Assembly (NCBI RefSeq): GCF_900142205.1
Contig: NZ_FRAA01000002.1
Coordinates: 1 to 59,731 of the forward strand
Length of the DNA: 59,731 bases
Direction of reading: 5' to 3'
From: Reichenbachiella agariperforans
GTDB lineage: Bacteria; Bacteroidota; Bacteroidia; Cytophagales; Cyclobacteriaceae
How positions within the stretch are numbered: the first letter of the stretch is position 1; each line of letters starts with the position of its first letter. The notes below the pieces were generated by a model that did no database searches, was not told the origin of the DNA, and was given only the letters and a program-made list of their open reading frames with translations. This document shows positions 45,494 through 54,570 of the stretch, piece by piece. The position numbers and the translations under genes were made by a program.

Positions 45494-46096
45494 CTATTGA
45501 ATGAAAGTCCATAGCCCCATGAAAACAAAAATAATTCCTGGTAGACGATAGAGTACGAATACATTGTCCTGAATCGAACTGAATCGAGAGCCCAAATAAA
45601 TCACAGAGACCAGGAGCAAAAAAGTCCCAGTAGAGACTCCTCCTACATAGAGCAAATAATTGTCCGCGGACAAGCGCACCCAGTTCATCGACTGTAAGTA
45701 GGCTGTCACTGCTAACCAAAACGGTATTGCTAAAGGATTCGCCAATGCTACCAACATTCCTTTCAAAAAACCAGCACGTTTCTCCCCTATCTCCTTACGC
45801 TCTACCTGCTTCACTTTCTTTACTAAATTCAGGACTCCCAAAAGGATGAGGACTCCTCCAGAGATCCATTTAAACCAAGAAGCCACTTCGACATGTTCCG
45901 TCAAATAAATCTGAAAACGCACTGCCACACCTGCATAGACAAACTCAACCATCGCAGCAGCTATAGCAAAAGTCAATGCTCCTGCCTTCTTGTTCTGCAT
46001 GGCCAATTGCATCACCGAGAGATTGATAGACCCAGGAGGTATAGACCCTCCAAAACTGCATACCATCGCAATCAAAAAAACACCGATCCCAGTCAT
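45494..46096 (-). CDS. LysE family amino-acid exporter
   Basis: 200 residues, about six membrane helices. The family opening GSIPPGSINLSVMQLAM (N-terminal) matches LysE/RhtB proteins. It is the last gene of a three-gene operon (overlaps ATP-grasp by 4 bases) and could export the product of that enzyme. Substrate unknown; lysine is possible given the nearby lysine genes, but unproven. Confidence 0.85.
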   Translation of the reverse strand: MTGIGVFLIAMVCSFGGSIPPGSINLSVMQLAMQNKKAGALTFAIAAAMVEFVYAGVAVRFQIYLTEHVEVASWFKWISGGVLILLGVLNLVKKVKQVERKEIGEKRAGFLKGMLVALANPLAIPFWLAVTAYLQSMNWVRLSADNYLLYVGGVSTGTFLLLVSVIYLGSRFSSIQDNVFVLYRLPGIIFVFMGLWTFIQ

Positions 46097-47214
46097 GTCT
46101 TCTTTTCTTTCTCTCTGTTGTATTTTCTTATCTTAGCGATTTCTGCCAACCCTTTTCTAAATGACATATGGGGGTAACCTTGTCTACGGTTGATACGAGA
46201 TATATCCGCCAATGCCCCTAGATGATGAATAATATCCTTGTAGGCTTGGATCAGTGAAAAACCCGGATGATAGATGTGTGCTGGCTCAGCTCCTGCTCCA
46301 TTCAGTTCCAAAATCTTGAAGTGCTCCCCTTGGTACAAATCCTCGATAGAGCGACACCTCAGGTCGTAGCGCCCAAAATAAAACCCATCGATCTGCTGAC
46401 TTACCTGATCAAACACTCGAATCAACTTATCATTGATTAGATGATTGGCATTAATAAAGGTCGTTCCTAAGCAGTGGTTGCCTATCGAGACTAGCTCTAC
46501 CCGCACACCTCTCTCAGGAATTTCTTTCATGCGACGCGGCTCTTTGATTTGCAAACGAGAGATATGCATCTGTGCCCGCGGATCCTCTTCCATCAGTTGC
46601 GCCACTGTACGTGTACCATCCCCGATTACTGAAAGCATTTCTTTCATGACGACAGAACTAACTGTACCATTCGATCGGTCTGGATACCTATAGTAGAACA
46701 CCCCTAGCTCAACGGAATAAGAAACATACTCCTGCACTAAAAAATCCACACGTATCTCCTGCAGATACTCTACCAACTGCGCTTCACTTTTGACTAGTTC
46801 GACCATCCATCCACGCTCCCCTATATCGGGTTTGAGAATCACAGGATAGTCCAATCCAGCATCCTTCAGCAGCTCTTTCACCTCCTCTAGTCGGGACTCA
46901 GCATTCAGGCGATAGGTTTTGGGAATATAAACATCTGGTATAAGGTCAAATATTTTCATTTTGGATTCCCCCAACATCCCTCCAAACTCTATCGTCGGGT
47001 TGGAAGAGGTGAAAAAGAAAAATGACCGAGATCGAATGGACAGGTACATCCAATAAAAAAATACGGGAAAGTAAAACACCGAAAATGGCCAAAACTCCCA
47101 CCTAAACACCTTTACCCAGACTACAGACGAACTTAGTCTACCGTACCATGATCCTTTTTTAGGAGCAAAATGAGATTTCTCCACATCCTCCCCTGTCTCC
47201 AATATAGCGTCCAT
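46093..47214 (-). CDS. Membrane-associated ATP-grasp ligase family protein
   Basis: 373 residues. A hydrophobic N-terminal segment (residues ~38-70, WPFSVFYFPVFFYWMYLSI then RSFFFFTSSNP) precedes an ATP-grasp domain: LDYPVILKPDIGERGW (ATP loop), LVQEYVSY, and the metal site region KILELNGAGAEPAHIYHPG. The family looks like D-Ala-D-Ala ligase-type, but with a membrane-proximal N terminus; I recall the same FFFF-x-SNP segment in other Bacteroidota proteins but do not know any characterised member. The 4-base overlap with LysE supports a shared role. Confidence 0.75.
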   Translation of the reverse strand: MDAILETGEDVEKSHFAPKKGSWYGRLSSSVVWVKVFRWEFWPFSVFYFPVFFYWMYLSIRSRSFFFFTSSNPTIEFGGMLGESKMKIFDLIPDVYIPKTYRLNAESRLEEVKELLKDAGLDYPVILKPDIGERGWMVELVKSEAQLVEYLQEIRVDFLVQEYVSYSVELGVFYYRYPDRSNGTVSSVVMKEMLSVIGDGTRTVAQLMEEDPRAQMHISRLQIKEPRRMKEIPERGVRVELVSIGNHCLGTTFINANHLINDKLIRVFDQVSQQIDGFYFGRYDLRCRSIEDLYQGEHFKILELNGAGAEPAHIYHPGFSLIQAYKDIIHHLGALADISRINRRQGYPHMSFRKGLAEIAKIRKYNREKEKKT

Positions 47215-47216
47215 AT

Positions 47217-47729
47217 CTAGACTTTTCGCAGTTGAGTCTGTCTATACCTGATGGTAGAACTCGCTATCCCAAATGCCTCAGATAACTCTAGGTTTGGCTT
47301 GACATCCTTTAGTCCCACCCTGATCAGTGCCATGTGATGCACCGCATGTTCGATATTATAAATCAGCTCTCGGTCAAGATTGGTCTGAATTTCTACTAAC
47401 TCACCTTCCTGACCCAATGACTGCTTCAGCCTCAAGGGTATATTCTCTTGTCCCTCTGTCATACGATCTCTCAATGCATGGACGCATGAAATCGCTTCTA
47501 CTGGACTATTCTCTAAAACTAAATCCCTCTGTCTCTGATCGTAATTGACACATCCCTGCTCCACCCCGTCCATCAAGCAAACGAAAAACTCCAAAGTATG
47601 TCGTATATGCTGGCCAATCGTAGCGCCATTCAGTAATGGTACAGGCTGACTATACTCCTGCCGATCCAAAACACTAAGAAGCTCTGTCAATTGTTCGAAA
47701 ATATTATCGATAGACGGTCTTATACTCAT
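47217..47729 (-). CDS. DinB-like four-helix protein
   Basis: 170 residues from ATG 47729 (MSIRPSIDN); an upstream TTG at 47777 is less likely. Putative metal His residues lie in GQHIRHTLEFF and EHAVHHMALIRVGL, the DinB/YfiT arrangement. It is the first gene of the operon, 2 bases before the ATP-grasp gene. DinB-fold proteins include thiol-dependent transferases; the role is unknown. Confidence 0.75.
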   Translation of the reverse strand: MSIRPSIDNIFEQLTELLSVLDRQEYSQPVPLLNGATIGQHIRHTLEFFVCLMDGVEQGCVNYDQRQRDLVLENSPVEAISCVHALRDRMTEGQENIPLRLKQSLGQEGELVEIQTNLDRELIYNIEHAVHHMALIRVGLKDVKPNLELSEAFGIASSTIRYRQTQLRKV

Positions 47730-47827
47730 AGATTTTGTTTTAGTCTTTTCTTCAAGGTTGCTTAAGAAAGGGGTCAATTCGATTGTTCTACTGCGAACAG
47801 CCGTTCCCTACGAATAGTTCAATCCAC

Positions 47828-48304
47828 CTAAACTACTACGTCTTTGACAAACTCCCAAACCAACTCTGGTTCATAGCCCTTGTAGATCATTTGCCTAGAA
47901 ATCTTCTCTCTCTTTTTGAACAAGTTAGTTTCAGATTCGGTAGTAGATTTTTTCTCGATCAGTGCTACCAAAGTCGCCGTATAGTCTGCGGGCGGTATTT
48001 CTGCCATCGCCCGTTTCAGGCAGTATGACGATATATCATGCTGCTGCAGTCCCAATTTTATCCGGTTTCGTCCCCATTTTTTGACTCTAAACTTCCCTCC
48101 AGCAAAGGCCTTAGCAAATCGCTCTTCGTTGATAAAACCGTCCATGATCAAATCTGCCAATACATCCTCTACCTCGTTCTTGTACAGTCCATACTCAAAG
48201 AGCTTATTGCGTACTTCCTTCTGCGACCGTTCTTGGTAGGCACAGTAATTAGCAGCCTTTAATTTGGCCTCTTTTTTCGTGAGTGATAATTTTTTCTTTT
48301 CCAA
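47828..48304 (-). CDS. recX: Regulatory protein RecX
   Basis: 158 residues from TTG 48304; there is no in-frame ATG at a sensible place. RecX signature: KAANYCAYQERSQKEVRNKL, LIMDGFINEERFAKAFAGGKF and KWGRNRIKLGLQ. RecX inhibits RecA filaments. recA is not adjacent. Gap 48305-48376 is empty. Confidence 0.9.
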   Translation of the reverse strand: MEKKKLSLTKKEAKLKAANYCAYQERSQKEVRNKLFEYGLYKNEVEDVLADLIMDGFINEERFAKAFAGGKFRVKKWGRNRIKLGLQQHDISSYCLKRAMAEIPPADYTATLVALIEKKSTTESETNLFKKREKISRQMIYKGYEPELVWEFVKDVVV

Positions 48305-48376
48305 TTAATCGAAGAACATATGATCGTGAAAACAAAGCTAATACGCTTTATACTTCCCAAGAAATAACAACAGGTG

Positions 48377-48745
48377 TCATCTGACCAAAATATCTGCTGT
48401 TGATTTCACAATGTACGATTTCAGTCCAAACATCTCCAACATGACACGCGCCGCTCCTCGGATCAATATACTACTGGATATCACTGTGACATCAGAAATC
48501 CTACCTTTATACAACTTCATACTTTTGTACCACTCGGTACGGGCCGACGGTTCAAATCCTGTCATCTCACTACAGTCCCAAATAAATCGATAGCTATTGT
48601 TAGAACTTTCCAGCTCTTCACTCCAAGCTCTAGATCCCGCAGTACTCTCTTGTTTGGTAAATTTACCTTTGAACCGAAAATACAACACATGTATCCCATG
48701 TTCGGGACTTGAAAAAATATCGAGGGAGTTGGATTGAAATTGCAT
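48377..48745 (-). CDS. STAS/SpoIIAA-like protein
   Basis: 122 residues. The alternation of strands and helices (HGIHVLYFRFKGKF, RFIWDCSEMTGFEPS, DVTVISSSILIRGAARVM) fits a STAS-like domain. It has no signal peptide. A similar protein is at 49559 on the other strand. Partner unknown. Confidence 0.55.
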   Translation of the reverse strand: MQFQSNSLDIFSSPEHGIHVLYFRFKGKFTKQESTAGSRAWSEELESSNNSYRFIWDCSEMTGFEPSARTEWYKSMKLYKGRISDVTVISSSILIRGAARVMLEMFGLKSYIVKSTADILVR

Positions 48746-48851
48746 GATTCAGGTTGGGTTTAGATACGCGCTCGTTAGGGGAACTATGAAATTTACAAAA
48801 AAACGTATTGAAATCAAACCAACTAAATCCCGAAACCTACATCACGGACTA

Positions 48852-49394
48852 TCAATCACCTGCCAACGCGCTATCAAACAATTCCAGCTGTTTCACAAAC
48901 TCTTTTCTCAACTCCTCATCCAAAATCCCATTCTCATCGCTAAAGTTCTCGCTAAAGGATGGAAGTGAAAAATGAGCGACTACTTCGCCTCCTCTAAATG
49001 GAAACCCTTTCACTGCTATCTCTAGAACACTACTCCCTCCACGCTTACCGTTGGAAGTCGCCATCAAGAACATAGGTTTGTCCAGCCACATTTTAGCTTC
49101 TATTCTAGATGCCCAGTCAAATATATTCTTGAATGCCGCACTAAAATTTCCATTATGCTCCGCAAATGATATCATCACTGCGTCTGATTCTCTAAGAGTA
49201 TTTTTAAATGCTTTGGCTTCCGAGGGGATTCCCTTTTCACGTTCGCGATCCTCGCTAAATATCGGCATTTCAAAATCATTCAAATCCAAAAGAGTCACCT
49301 CTGATTCAGCTACTTGATCGGATGCCCACCGAACCAATCGACGGTTGATAGACTGGCTGCTATTGCTTCCTGCGAAGGCTAATATTTTCTTCAT
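48852..49394 (-). CDS. NADPH-dependent FMN reductase family protein
   Basis: 180 residues. The flavodoxin-like start KKILAFAGSNSSQSINRRLV is the phosphate-binding loop for FMN; the FAEHNGNFSAAFKNIFDW segment is typical. It may reduce FMN or quinones. Flanked by the two STAS-like genes. Confidence 0.92.
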   Translation of the reverse strand: MKKILAFAGSNSSQSINRRLVRWASDQVAESEVTLLDLNDFEMPIFSEDREREKGIPSEAKAFKNTLRESDAVMISFAEHNGNFSAAFKNIFDWASRIEAKMWLDKPMFLMATSNGKRGGSSVLEIAVKGFPFRGGEVVAHFSLPSFSENFSDENGILDEELRKEFVKQLELFDSALAGD

Positions 49395-49558
49395 AAATCA
49401 ATCATTGATACAATCACAATATACAAAGACACTCTCGGTTTTCCTTCTTTACCAAGTTAATCTACTCCCTCATTCACTGCTTTGATTTTCAAGAAATTAT
49501 AACTAACATTAGGTAGACCATCCAGCCTATAATTTCAATCGATTTTTGAAATACAACT

Positions 49559-49921
49559 ATGGACTACAGTGATCGCATCAAAATCATTCTACATAAAGGC
49601 AAAGAAATTTACTACTTTGACTTCTCAGAATTGCGCGCTGACGAACATCCTTGGCTGATGGAAATTGGCTTTAACCAAGCCTTGAAAACTAATCCGAAAA
49701 AAATTCGATACATCTCTAACGTAGCAAAAACCCGATTGAACCTGGAGAGTAAAGAAAAAGCAAGTGAGATTTTCGACATACTCAAAGAAAAAGGAATAGA
49801 ATACAAAGGAGCCGTGATTGGTATCACTGGCATCCAACGTCTGATTGTATCAGCCATCGACAGAGACACTTATTTCACCAACAGCCTCGAAAAAGCCAAA
49901 GACTGGCTTGTGGAACACTAA
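49559..49921 (+). CDS. STAS/SpoIIAA-like protein
   Basis: 120 residues starting MDYSDRIKIILHKGKEIYYF. Alternating strand/helix organisation with AVIGITGIQRLIVSAID near the C terminus resembles SpoIIAA-like STAS domains. It is convergent to DUF5995. No sigma or anti-sigma gene is nearby. Confidence 0.6.
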   Translation: MDYSDRIKIILHKGKEIYYFDFSELRADEHPWLMEIGFNQALKTNPKKIRYISNVAKTRLNLESKEKASEIFDILKEKGIEYKGAVIGITGIQRLIVSAIDRDTYFTNSLEKAKDWLVEH

Positions 49922-49923
49922 AG

Positions 49924-50673
49924 TTATTTCCAAAGACTCATTAGTCGTTGCGTTTTCTTAGCAACATTGCCCAATTCGAACATACGCATCACTGCAAATA
50001 CCACCGTCATAATGACCCCTGGATACTTGACCAATTTTGTTTTTTGGGCGACTACTTCGTTTCGTTGCTTGATCAAAGACTCCTTGTCTGCGGGGGTAGC
50101 TTGCGCCAACTCTTTGGCGAATGCCCAAGTCTCTTCTCGTGCCTTTTCAAAATTATAATGAACAAAATAACTATCAAGAACCCCAAATATTTTCAAAACG
50201 AACTTGGTAGTTGGCCACCTATCAGTCATGTCCTCCTCCACACGTTCAGCAGTGATTTTGAACATATCAAAGACCTTGTCAAAATCACCTTTGAGCCTAT
50301 CGATCCGTTCACCTCCTACTTGAGCCACTGCTACAGCTAAATCCAAACTCACATGCACATGGATGCCCGTCATAACCTGCTGGAGCACCATAGAAAACAT
50401 ACTATCCAAATAACCAAATGAACTCTGCCATGCGCCAGTAGTTTTGGTGTCCTTCATGAATGTGCTGCGCTCATCAAAAAAGCGATCCGACATAGTTAGA
50501 TAAATATCTTCTACGACGTGAGATTGCTCAAAGACATTGTGCCTAACTCCTACCATAATCTTAGTTGAGGCGGCATAATAAGCGGCTGAAAAATAACCCA
50601 TTGGATCAAAATCCAACATGGAATCTTCTGTGATCCGATCTAATCTTTCGACCACATTTTCAATTGTTTGCAT
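49924..50673 (-). CDS. DUF5995 family protein
   Basis: 249 residues. It is helical, with a conserved WQSSFGYLDS motif and MTGIHVHVSLDLAVAVAQ near the middle, fitting DUF5995, a family of unknown function that may bind metal through the HVHVSLD histidines. Intergenic 50674-50883 holds only a short CCTAA/TTAGG hairpin (50724-50735). Confidence 0.8.
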   Translation of the reverse strand: MQTIENVVERLDRITEDSMLDFDPMGYFSAAYYAASTKIMVGVRHNVFEQSHVVEDIYLTMSDRFFDERSTFMKDTKTTGAWQSSFGYLDSMFSMVLQQVMTGIHVHVSLDLAVAVAQVGGERIDRLKGDFDKVFDMFKITAERVEEDMTDRWPTTKFVLKIFGVLDSYFVHYNFEKAREETWAFAKELAQATPADKESLIKQRNEVVAQKTKLVKYPGVIMTVVFAVMRMFELGNVAKKTQRLMSLWK

Positions 50674-50883
50674 CTAAATCCTTTTGTGTGAGTATAATGA
50701 ATTGATTACGAACCGATTGCTAGCCTAATGTTAGGTAATATGTAGTATAGGCGCAACACCGTGAAACCCTTTTTATCCACAAATCAAATATGACAACAAA
50801 TACACAGTCTACAAATCCCTAAAAATGGGGATATGTAAAACCGCTAATTCCAACGCTCACAACACAGGGTCGTTGATGACAGT

Positions 50884-51966
50884 TCACGGTTCCAGCATGG
50901 GAATGATGGCATTGCGCATCAGTACAAATGGGAGCTTATCCTTCTCTGAGTTATAAGCTCCTCCTGTAAAAACCGCTACCATATCCAGCGACGGCAACAC
51001 CATGATGTACTGTCCGCCATTGCCAGTAGCAGTCGTCATCGGGTACAGGATTCCATCTTTCTCCAAAGGAATCTGCCACCATAGATAGCCATAATCTATA
51101 CCGCTCAGTGTCGTTTGTTTGCTAGTAGATGCCGTGATCCAATCTGCCGACACCAGACTATCTCCCTGCCAAACCCCATGATCCAAAACCAGCTGACCCA
51201 GCTTTGCCATATCTCGAGGCAGCATATATAGGCGCTTAGCTGCACTGGGTATGTCTTCTCTATCAGTCGTATGCTTCCATGACACATCCGTGATCCCCAA
51301 CGGTTCGAACAAGAAATGGGAAGCAAAATCTGCTATAGACAATCCCGACGACTCTTCTATAACTCGCGCGACGAGCACCGTCCCCATGGTGCAATACATC
51401 GCCGTATCTCCTGAAGCATAAATCTGAGGCAAATCAAGCGTCTGCTGCATCCAATTTTTTCGTTTATAGACTTTATCTTCCTGACCTTTGGATTTACTAT
51501 CCCAGTCGTTACAGTCTAGCCCGCTACTCATCGTTAGTAGGTCTTTTATGGTTATTTTCCGTTTCTGGGGACTGTCATTTTTATTGATCTGATGGCCGGG
51601 CAGGTAGTTCATAAAAGGTTCATCGATGCTACGAACATATCCCTTGTCCACCGCGATCCCCATCAGTAATGACAGGACACTCTTGGTCGTCGAGCGTAAA
51701 TCATGAATAGTCTCCGCGTCATATCCACCGAAGTAATCTTCAAGCACCAGTTTGCCATGCTGTACCACGACCAAACTGTGAATATCATGATCGATACGAT
51801 GCATCTGCTCCATGAGCTGATTCAACACCACAGTATCTGCACCATTTGTGCGTAAATCCTCGGTTTCCCAAAAGGCAACAGCAATTGGTCTCTGGTAGCC
51901 ATATTGAGCGCATACAGTTGAGCTGCTCGAAATGGCAAAGGCAAGTATTAAGAGGCATGGTTTCAT
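50884..51966 (-). CDS. Serine hydrolase, beta-lactamase class C-like, exported
   Basis: 360 residues. Signal peptide CLLILAFAISSSSTVCAQ, then the active-site SxxK (STTKSVLSLLMG). The Tyr motif is present as MYCTMG (Asn replaced), and a GNGGQYIMV segment replaces the KTG strand as in this subfamily. It likely acts in the periplasm on peptidoglycan peptides or esters. Confidence 0.9.
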   Translation of the reverse strand: MKPCLLILAFAISSSSTVCAQYGYQRPIAVAFWETEDLRTNGADTVVLNQLMEQMHRIDHDIHSLVVVQHGKLVLEDYFGGYDAETIHDLRSTTKSVLSLLMGIAVDKGYVRSIDEPFMNYLPGHQINKNDSPQKRKITIKDLLTMSSGLDCNDWDSKSKGQEDKVYKRKNWMQQTLDLPQIYASGDTAMYCTMGTVLVARVIEESSGLSIADFASHFLFEPLGITDVSWKHTTDREDIPSAAKRLYMLPRDMAKLGQLVLDHGVWQGDSLVSADWITASTSKQTTLSGIDYGYLWWQIPLEKDGILYPMTTATGNGGQYIMVLPSLDMVAVFTGGAYNSEKDKLPFVLMRNAIIPMLEP

Positions 51967-52008
51967 AAAGCCATAATGTCATCGATGCTAAACAAGTTGC
52001 ATGAGGTG

Positions 52009-52644
52009 CTATTTTGCTTGCTCCACTTCCTCTGTCAAATGATCTAGGTATAAGATTCCCTGTAGATGGTCGATTTCATGCTGAAATATCACTGCAGTAA
52101 ATCCCTCGACTTTTTCTCGATAGTGCTTTTGATCCAACTTGTCATAAGTCACCTCTATCGCATAGGAGCGCGTTTTGGTCGTATCCATTCTATCTGGAAT
52201 GGACAAACAGCCTTCTCTACATTCCTGCTTGAGATCAGAATAATAGATGATTTCAGGGTTCAAGTATGCCTCAAAGGGAAAATCCTCCTTGTCCAACCGC
52301 TGTACCCAGATAATGTTTTTGAGAATCCCAACCTGCGGCGCAGCAATCCCTACCCCCATAGACAGGCTATCACGCATGGTCGCAAACATCCGGTCTACCA
52401 ACCGCACCAGTACCGTATCTGATGCATCAACGGTGACAGGCTCACTCTGACTTCTGAGCAGCAAAGAGTCACTTCTATCTGTAATCTTAAATATTCGCAT
52501 CGGTTGCCGCCCATCACCAGACAGTATCAACGCCTCTTGTTGATCGCTAAACTGAGAACTATGATAAGTCGTCGCTTGTTTCACGCCAGCACAACTACCA
52601 AGCAGCAAAAGAATTACAAAAGAGAGGTAAATGGATTTTTTCAT
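52009..52644 (-). CDS. Peptide deformylase with a lipoprotein signal
   Basis: 211 residues from ATG 52644 (MKKSIYLSFVILLLLGSC). The lipobox LGSC at Cys18 predicts a lipid-anchored protein facing the periplasm. The catalytic motifs of peptide deformylase are complete: GVGIAAPQVG, EGCLSIP (metal Cys) and QHEIDHLQG (two metal His plus Glu). Normal deformylases are cytoplasmic, so an exported copy is odd. It may act on formyl-peptides in the envelope. It is 42 bases from the serine hydrolase gene, same strand, and may be co-transcribed. Confidence 0.88.
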   Translation of the reverse strand: MKKSIYLSFVILLLLGSCAGVKQATTYHSSQFSDQQEALILSGDGRQPMRIFKITDRSDSLLLRSQSEPVTVDASDTVLVRLVDRMFATMRDSLSMGVGIAAPQVGILKNIIWVQRLDKEDFPFEAYLNPEIIYYSDLKQECREGCLSIPDRMDTTKTRSYAIEVTYDKLDQKHYREKVEGFTAVIFQHEIDHLQGILYLDHLTEEVEQAK

Positions 52645-52709
52645 GACCAAGAGATTTCTTGGGCAATCTTAGGAAGATTCAGCCGCAAAACCATGCATCC
52701 ATAGATTTG

Positions 52710-53900
52710 CTAACGATCATTTTTCCGGATAGGAATACTAAAATCTCTATAAGTCAGTGCACGCCAAAACCACTCCATAGGGCCATAGCGGTAATACCTG
52801 AGCCACTGCTGGCTAAACCAGAGTTGAACCAGAAACAATCCTGCCCCAACACCTAAACTCCACGTCGCTCCCAAATCGTCCCACCAGCCTAGTCCAAAAC
52901 CATAAAATATCAGTACGCCAACGATAGCCTGCAACATATAGTTAGTCAAACTCATCCGCCCATAAGATGCCATATAGGTAAACACTTTTATGTACTTGCT
53001 CAAGTAGACGTAGCTCAAAATAAACCCGCAACAAATCGCTACAGTATAGAGCAGATTGAGATACGACTGTACCACAGTCGTTACCAAAATAGCCTGTGCC
53101 TCCGTCCATTGAAAAGTCGTGATGGCCTCCTGATATAGTTTGGACAGTAGCATCATTATCAGACAAAAATACCCTATGAAAGCAACCTGATGCCTCTTGG
53201 CTTTTAGATTCTCAAGATAACGCTCACGGGCGATCACCAAACCGACTAAGAACAATGCCATGAGTTGAAAAAAGCGTCCTGTATGATAAGTCCATGTCCA
53301 GACCACTACCCGTGCTTCGTAAAGATTGAAGCGTACTACATTCCAAAAGCTACCTGTAGTATAAAGAGACTCTCCTCGCTCGAAATACCCATCGCCATAA
53401 TAAGGAGTGTACACGTAGCTCGGATCATAAAATGACTCAACCAGTAACACCAACAATGGCACTTGCAATACACATACACCTGCCAAAATCAATAAAGTAC
53501 GAGACTTGACAGTGTACAAGGCTATTAGCGGGATTCCCATCAGGGCATAGATATGCAAAATATCTCCCCTATAGACCAATGAATGCAATAGACCTATCCC
53601 GAACAAAACGGCCAGTCGCCATAAAAACGTCCTTCGAAAATCTACCCCTTTGATCTCCTGACTATGAATCTGGATAAAAAAACTGTACCCAAATAACAGC
53701 GCGAAGATAGAGTAAGCCTTGCCTCCCACTAGGAAAATAACAGTATCGAAAACATCGTCATCTGCCCCTAGCACAAAAGGGCTACATGGGTCAGTAGGCT
53801 GAAATATCTCAAAATGCTCAACGCAGTGGATCAAAATGATTCCGAGCAAAGCAAAGCCTCTGAGAGCATCGATGATCAATATTCGGTTTTTTTTGGCCAT
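52710..53900 (-). CDS. DUF418 membrane protein
   Basis: 396 residues from ATG 53900 (MAKKNRILIIDALRGFALLGI); an earlier in-frame ATG at 54005 would place a long non-conserved leader. About ten membrane helices; the N-terminal RILIIDALRGFALLGI is the family signature. The DUF418 domain fills the C-terminal part. It is probably a transporter- or acyltransferase-like membrane protein of unknown role. Confidence 0.9.
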   Translation of the reverse strand: MAKKNRILIIDALRGFALLGIILIHCVEHFEIFQPTDPCSPFVLGADDDVFDTVIFLVGGKAYSIFALLFGYSFFIQIHSQEIKGVDFRRTFLWRLAVLFGIGLLHSLVYRGDILHIYALMGIPLIALYTVKSRTLLILAGVCVLQVPLLVLLVESFYDPSYVYTPYYGDGYFERGESLYTTGSFWNVVRFNLYEARVVVWTWTYHTGRFFQLMALFLVGLVIARERYLENLKAKRHQVAFIGYFCLIMMLLSKLYQEAITTFQWTEAQAILVTTVVQSYLNLLYTVAICCGFILSYVYLSKYIKVFTYMASYGRMSLTNYMLQAIVGVLIFYGFGLGWWDDLGATWSLGVGAGLFLVQLWFSQQWLRYYRYGPMEWFWRALTYRDFSIPIRKNDR

Positions 53901-54030
53901 TGGCTCACTAATTCTACTTTTACTAAAAATAAAACTAGCCAAAACCATCTGAGAAGAGATATCCCTACTATCAATAGGGATATATCCCGTGGCAGTTTGA
54001 TACACCTATCAAACTGCCACTTCCTCTAAA

Positions 54031-54076
54031 AAGTAAAACGGCTGTTTCAAATACTATTGAAACAGCCGTTTTACTT
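54031..54076. terminator. 20-bp terminator for the nadC-YcxB operon
   Basis: AAGTAAAACGGCTGTTTCAA (54031-54050) is perfectly complementary to 54057-54076 around a 6-base loop. It lies 18 bases after the stop of the YcxB-like gene. Confidence 0.8.
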
Positions 54077-54093
54077 GATGGTATACTTAGATA

Positions 54094-54570
54094 CTACTCC
54101 TTAATCAAGCTCTTGCGCTTCATGATCGTCTCTATGAATTTGATTTCATTCTGAGAATTAAAAATGCGATAAGGCAAGTGTATCATCTGTGCTTTGCTCA
54201 TCACAAGAAGGAAATGATCCTTCGTCACTACTGCTTTTTTGATGCTCTCCCATTTGAGAGGCATACCTTGTTTGCTATTGAGTTTAATCAAAATCTGCTG
54301 ACTGGTAATTTCGTAACTGAGTTTTTCGAACATGAACTTACCCTGCTCTAACTGAGAAATCCCTGCGAACTGAATCAACCAAAACAGCCCATAAAGCACC
54401 AATGCTATCGATGCACCAATGATCCACCACATATTAGGGATCCATAGATACCCGCCACAGATGGCTAGATAAATGAGCGCAACCCACCACTGCTCTTTGA
54501 TCAAATTACCAAAGGCCAACTTGATAAAAGTGCCATTAGCCAATTGGTATTTTTTTGTCTTTACTATCAT
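54094..54570 (-). CDS. YcxB-like membrane protein
   Basis: 158 residues. Two membrane helices (VALIYLAICGGYLWIP and WWIIGASIALVLYGLFWLIQ, residues ~30-70) precede a C-terminal PH-like domain. The ATG at 54570 is immediately next to the end of nadC, sharing one base, so translation is coupled. Role unknown. Confidence 0.7.
   Translation of the reverse strand: MIVKTKKYQLANGTFIKLAFGNLIKEQWWVALIYLAICGGYLWIPNMWWIIGASIALVLYGLFWLIQFAGISQLEQGKFMFEKLSYEITSQQILIKLNSKQGMPLKWESIKKAVVTKDHFLLVMSKAQMIHLPYRIFNSQNEIKFIETIMKRKSLIKE

Noticed and set aside
47730-47777. TTG start of the DinB-like gene at 47777
   Set aside because: Adds 16 non-conserved residues; ATG 47729 begins at the domain.
48545-48575. tRNA-like GGTTCAAATCC motif
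   Set aside because: It lies in a protein-coding gene and no acceptor or anticodon stem can be built around it.
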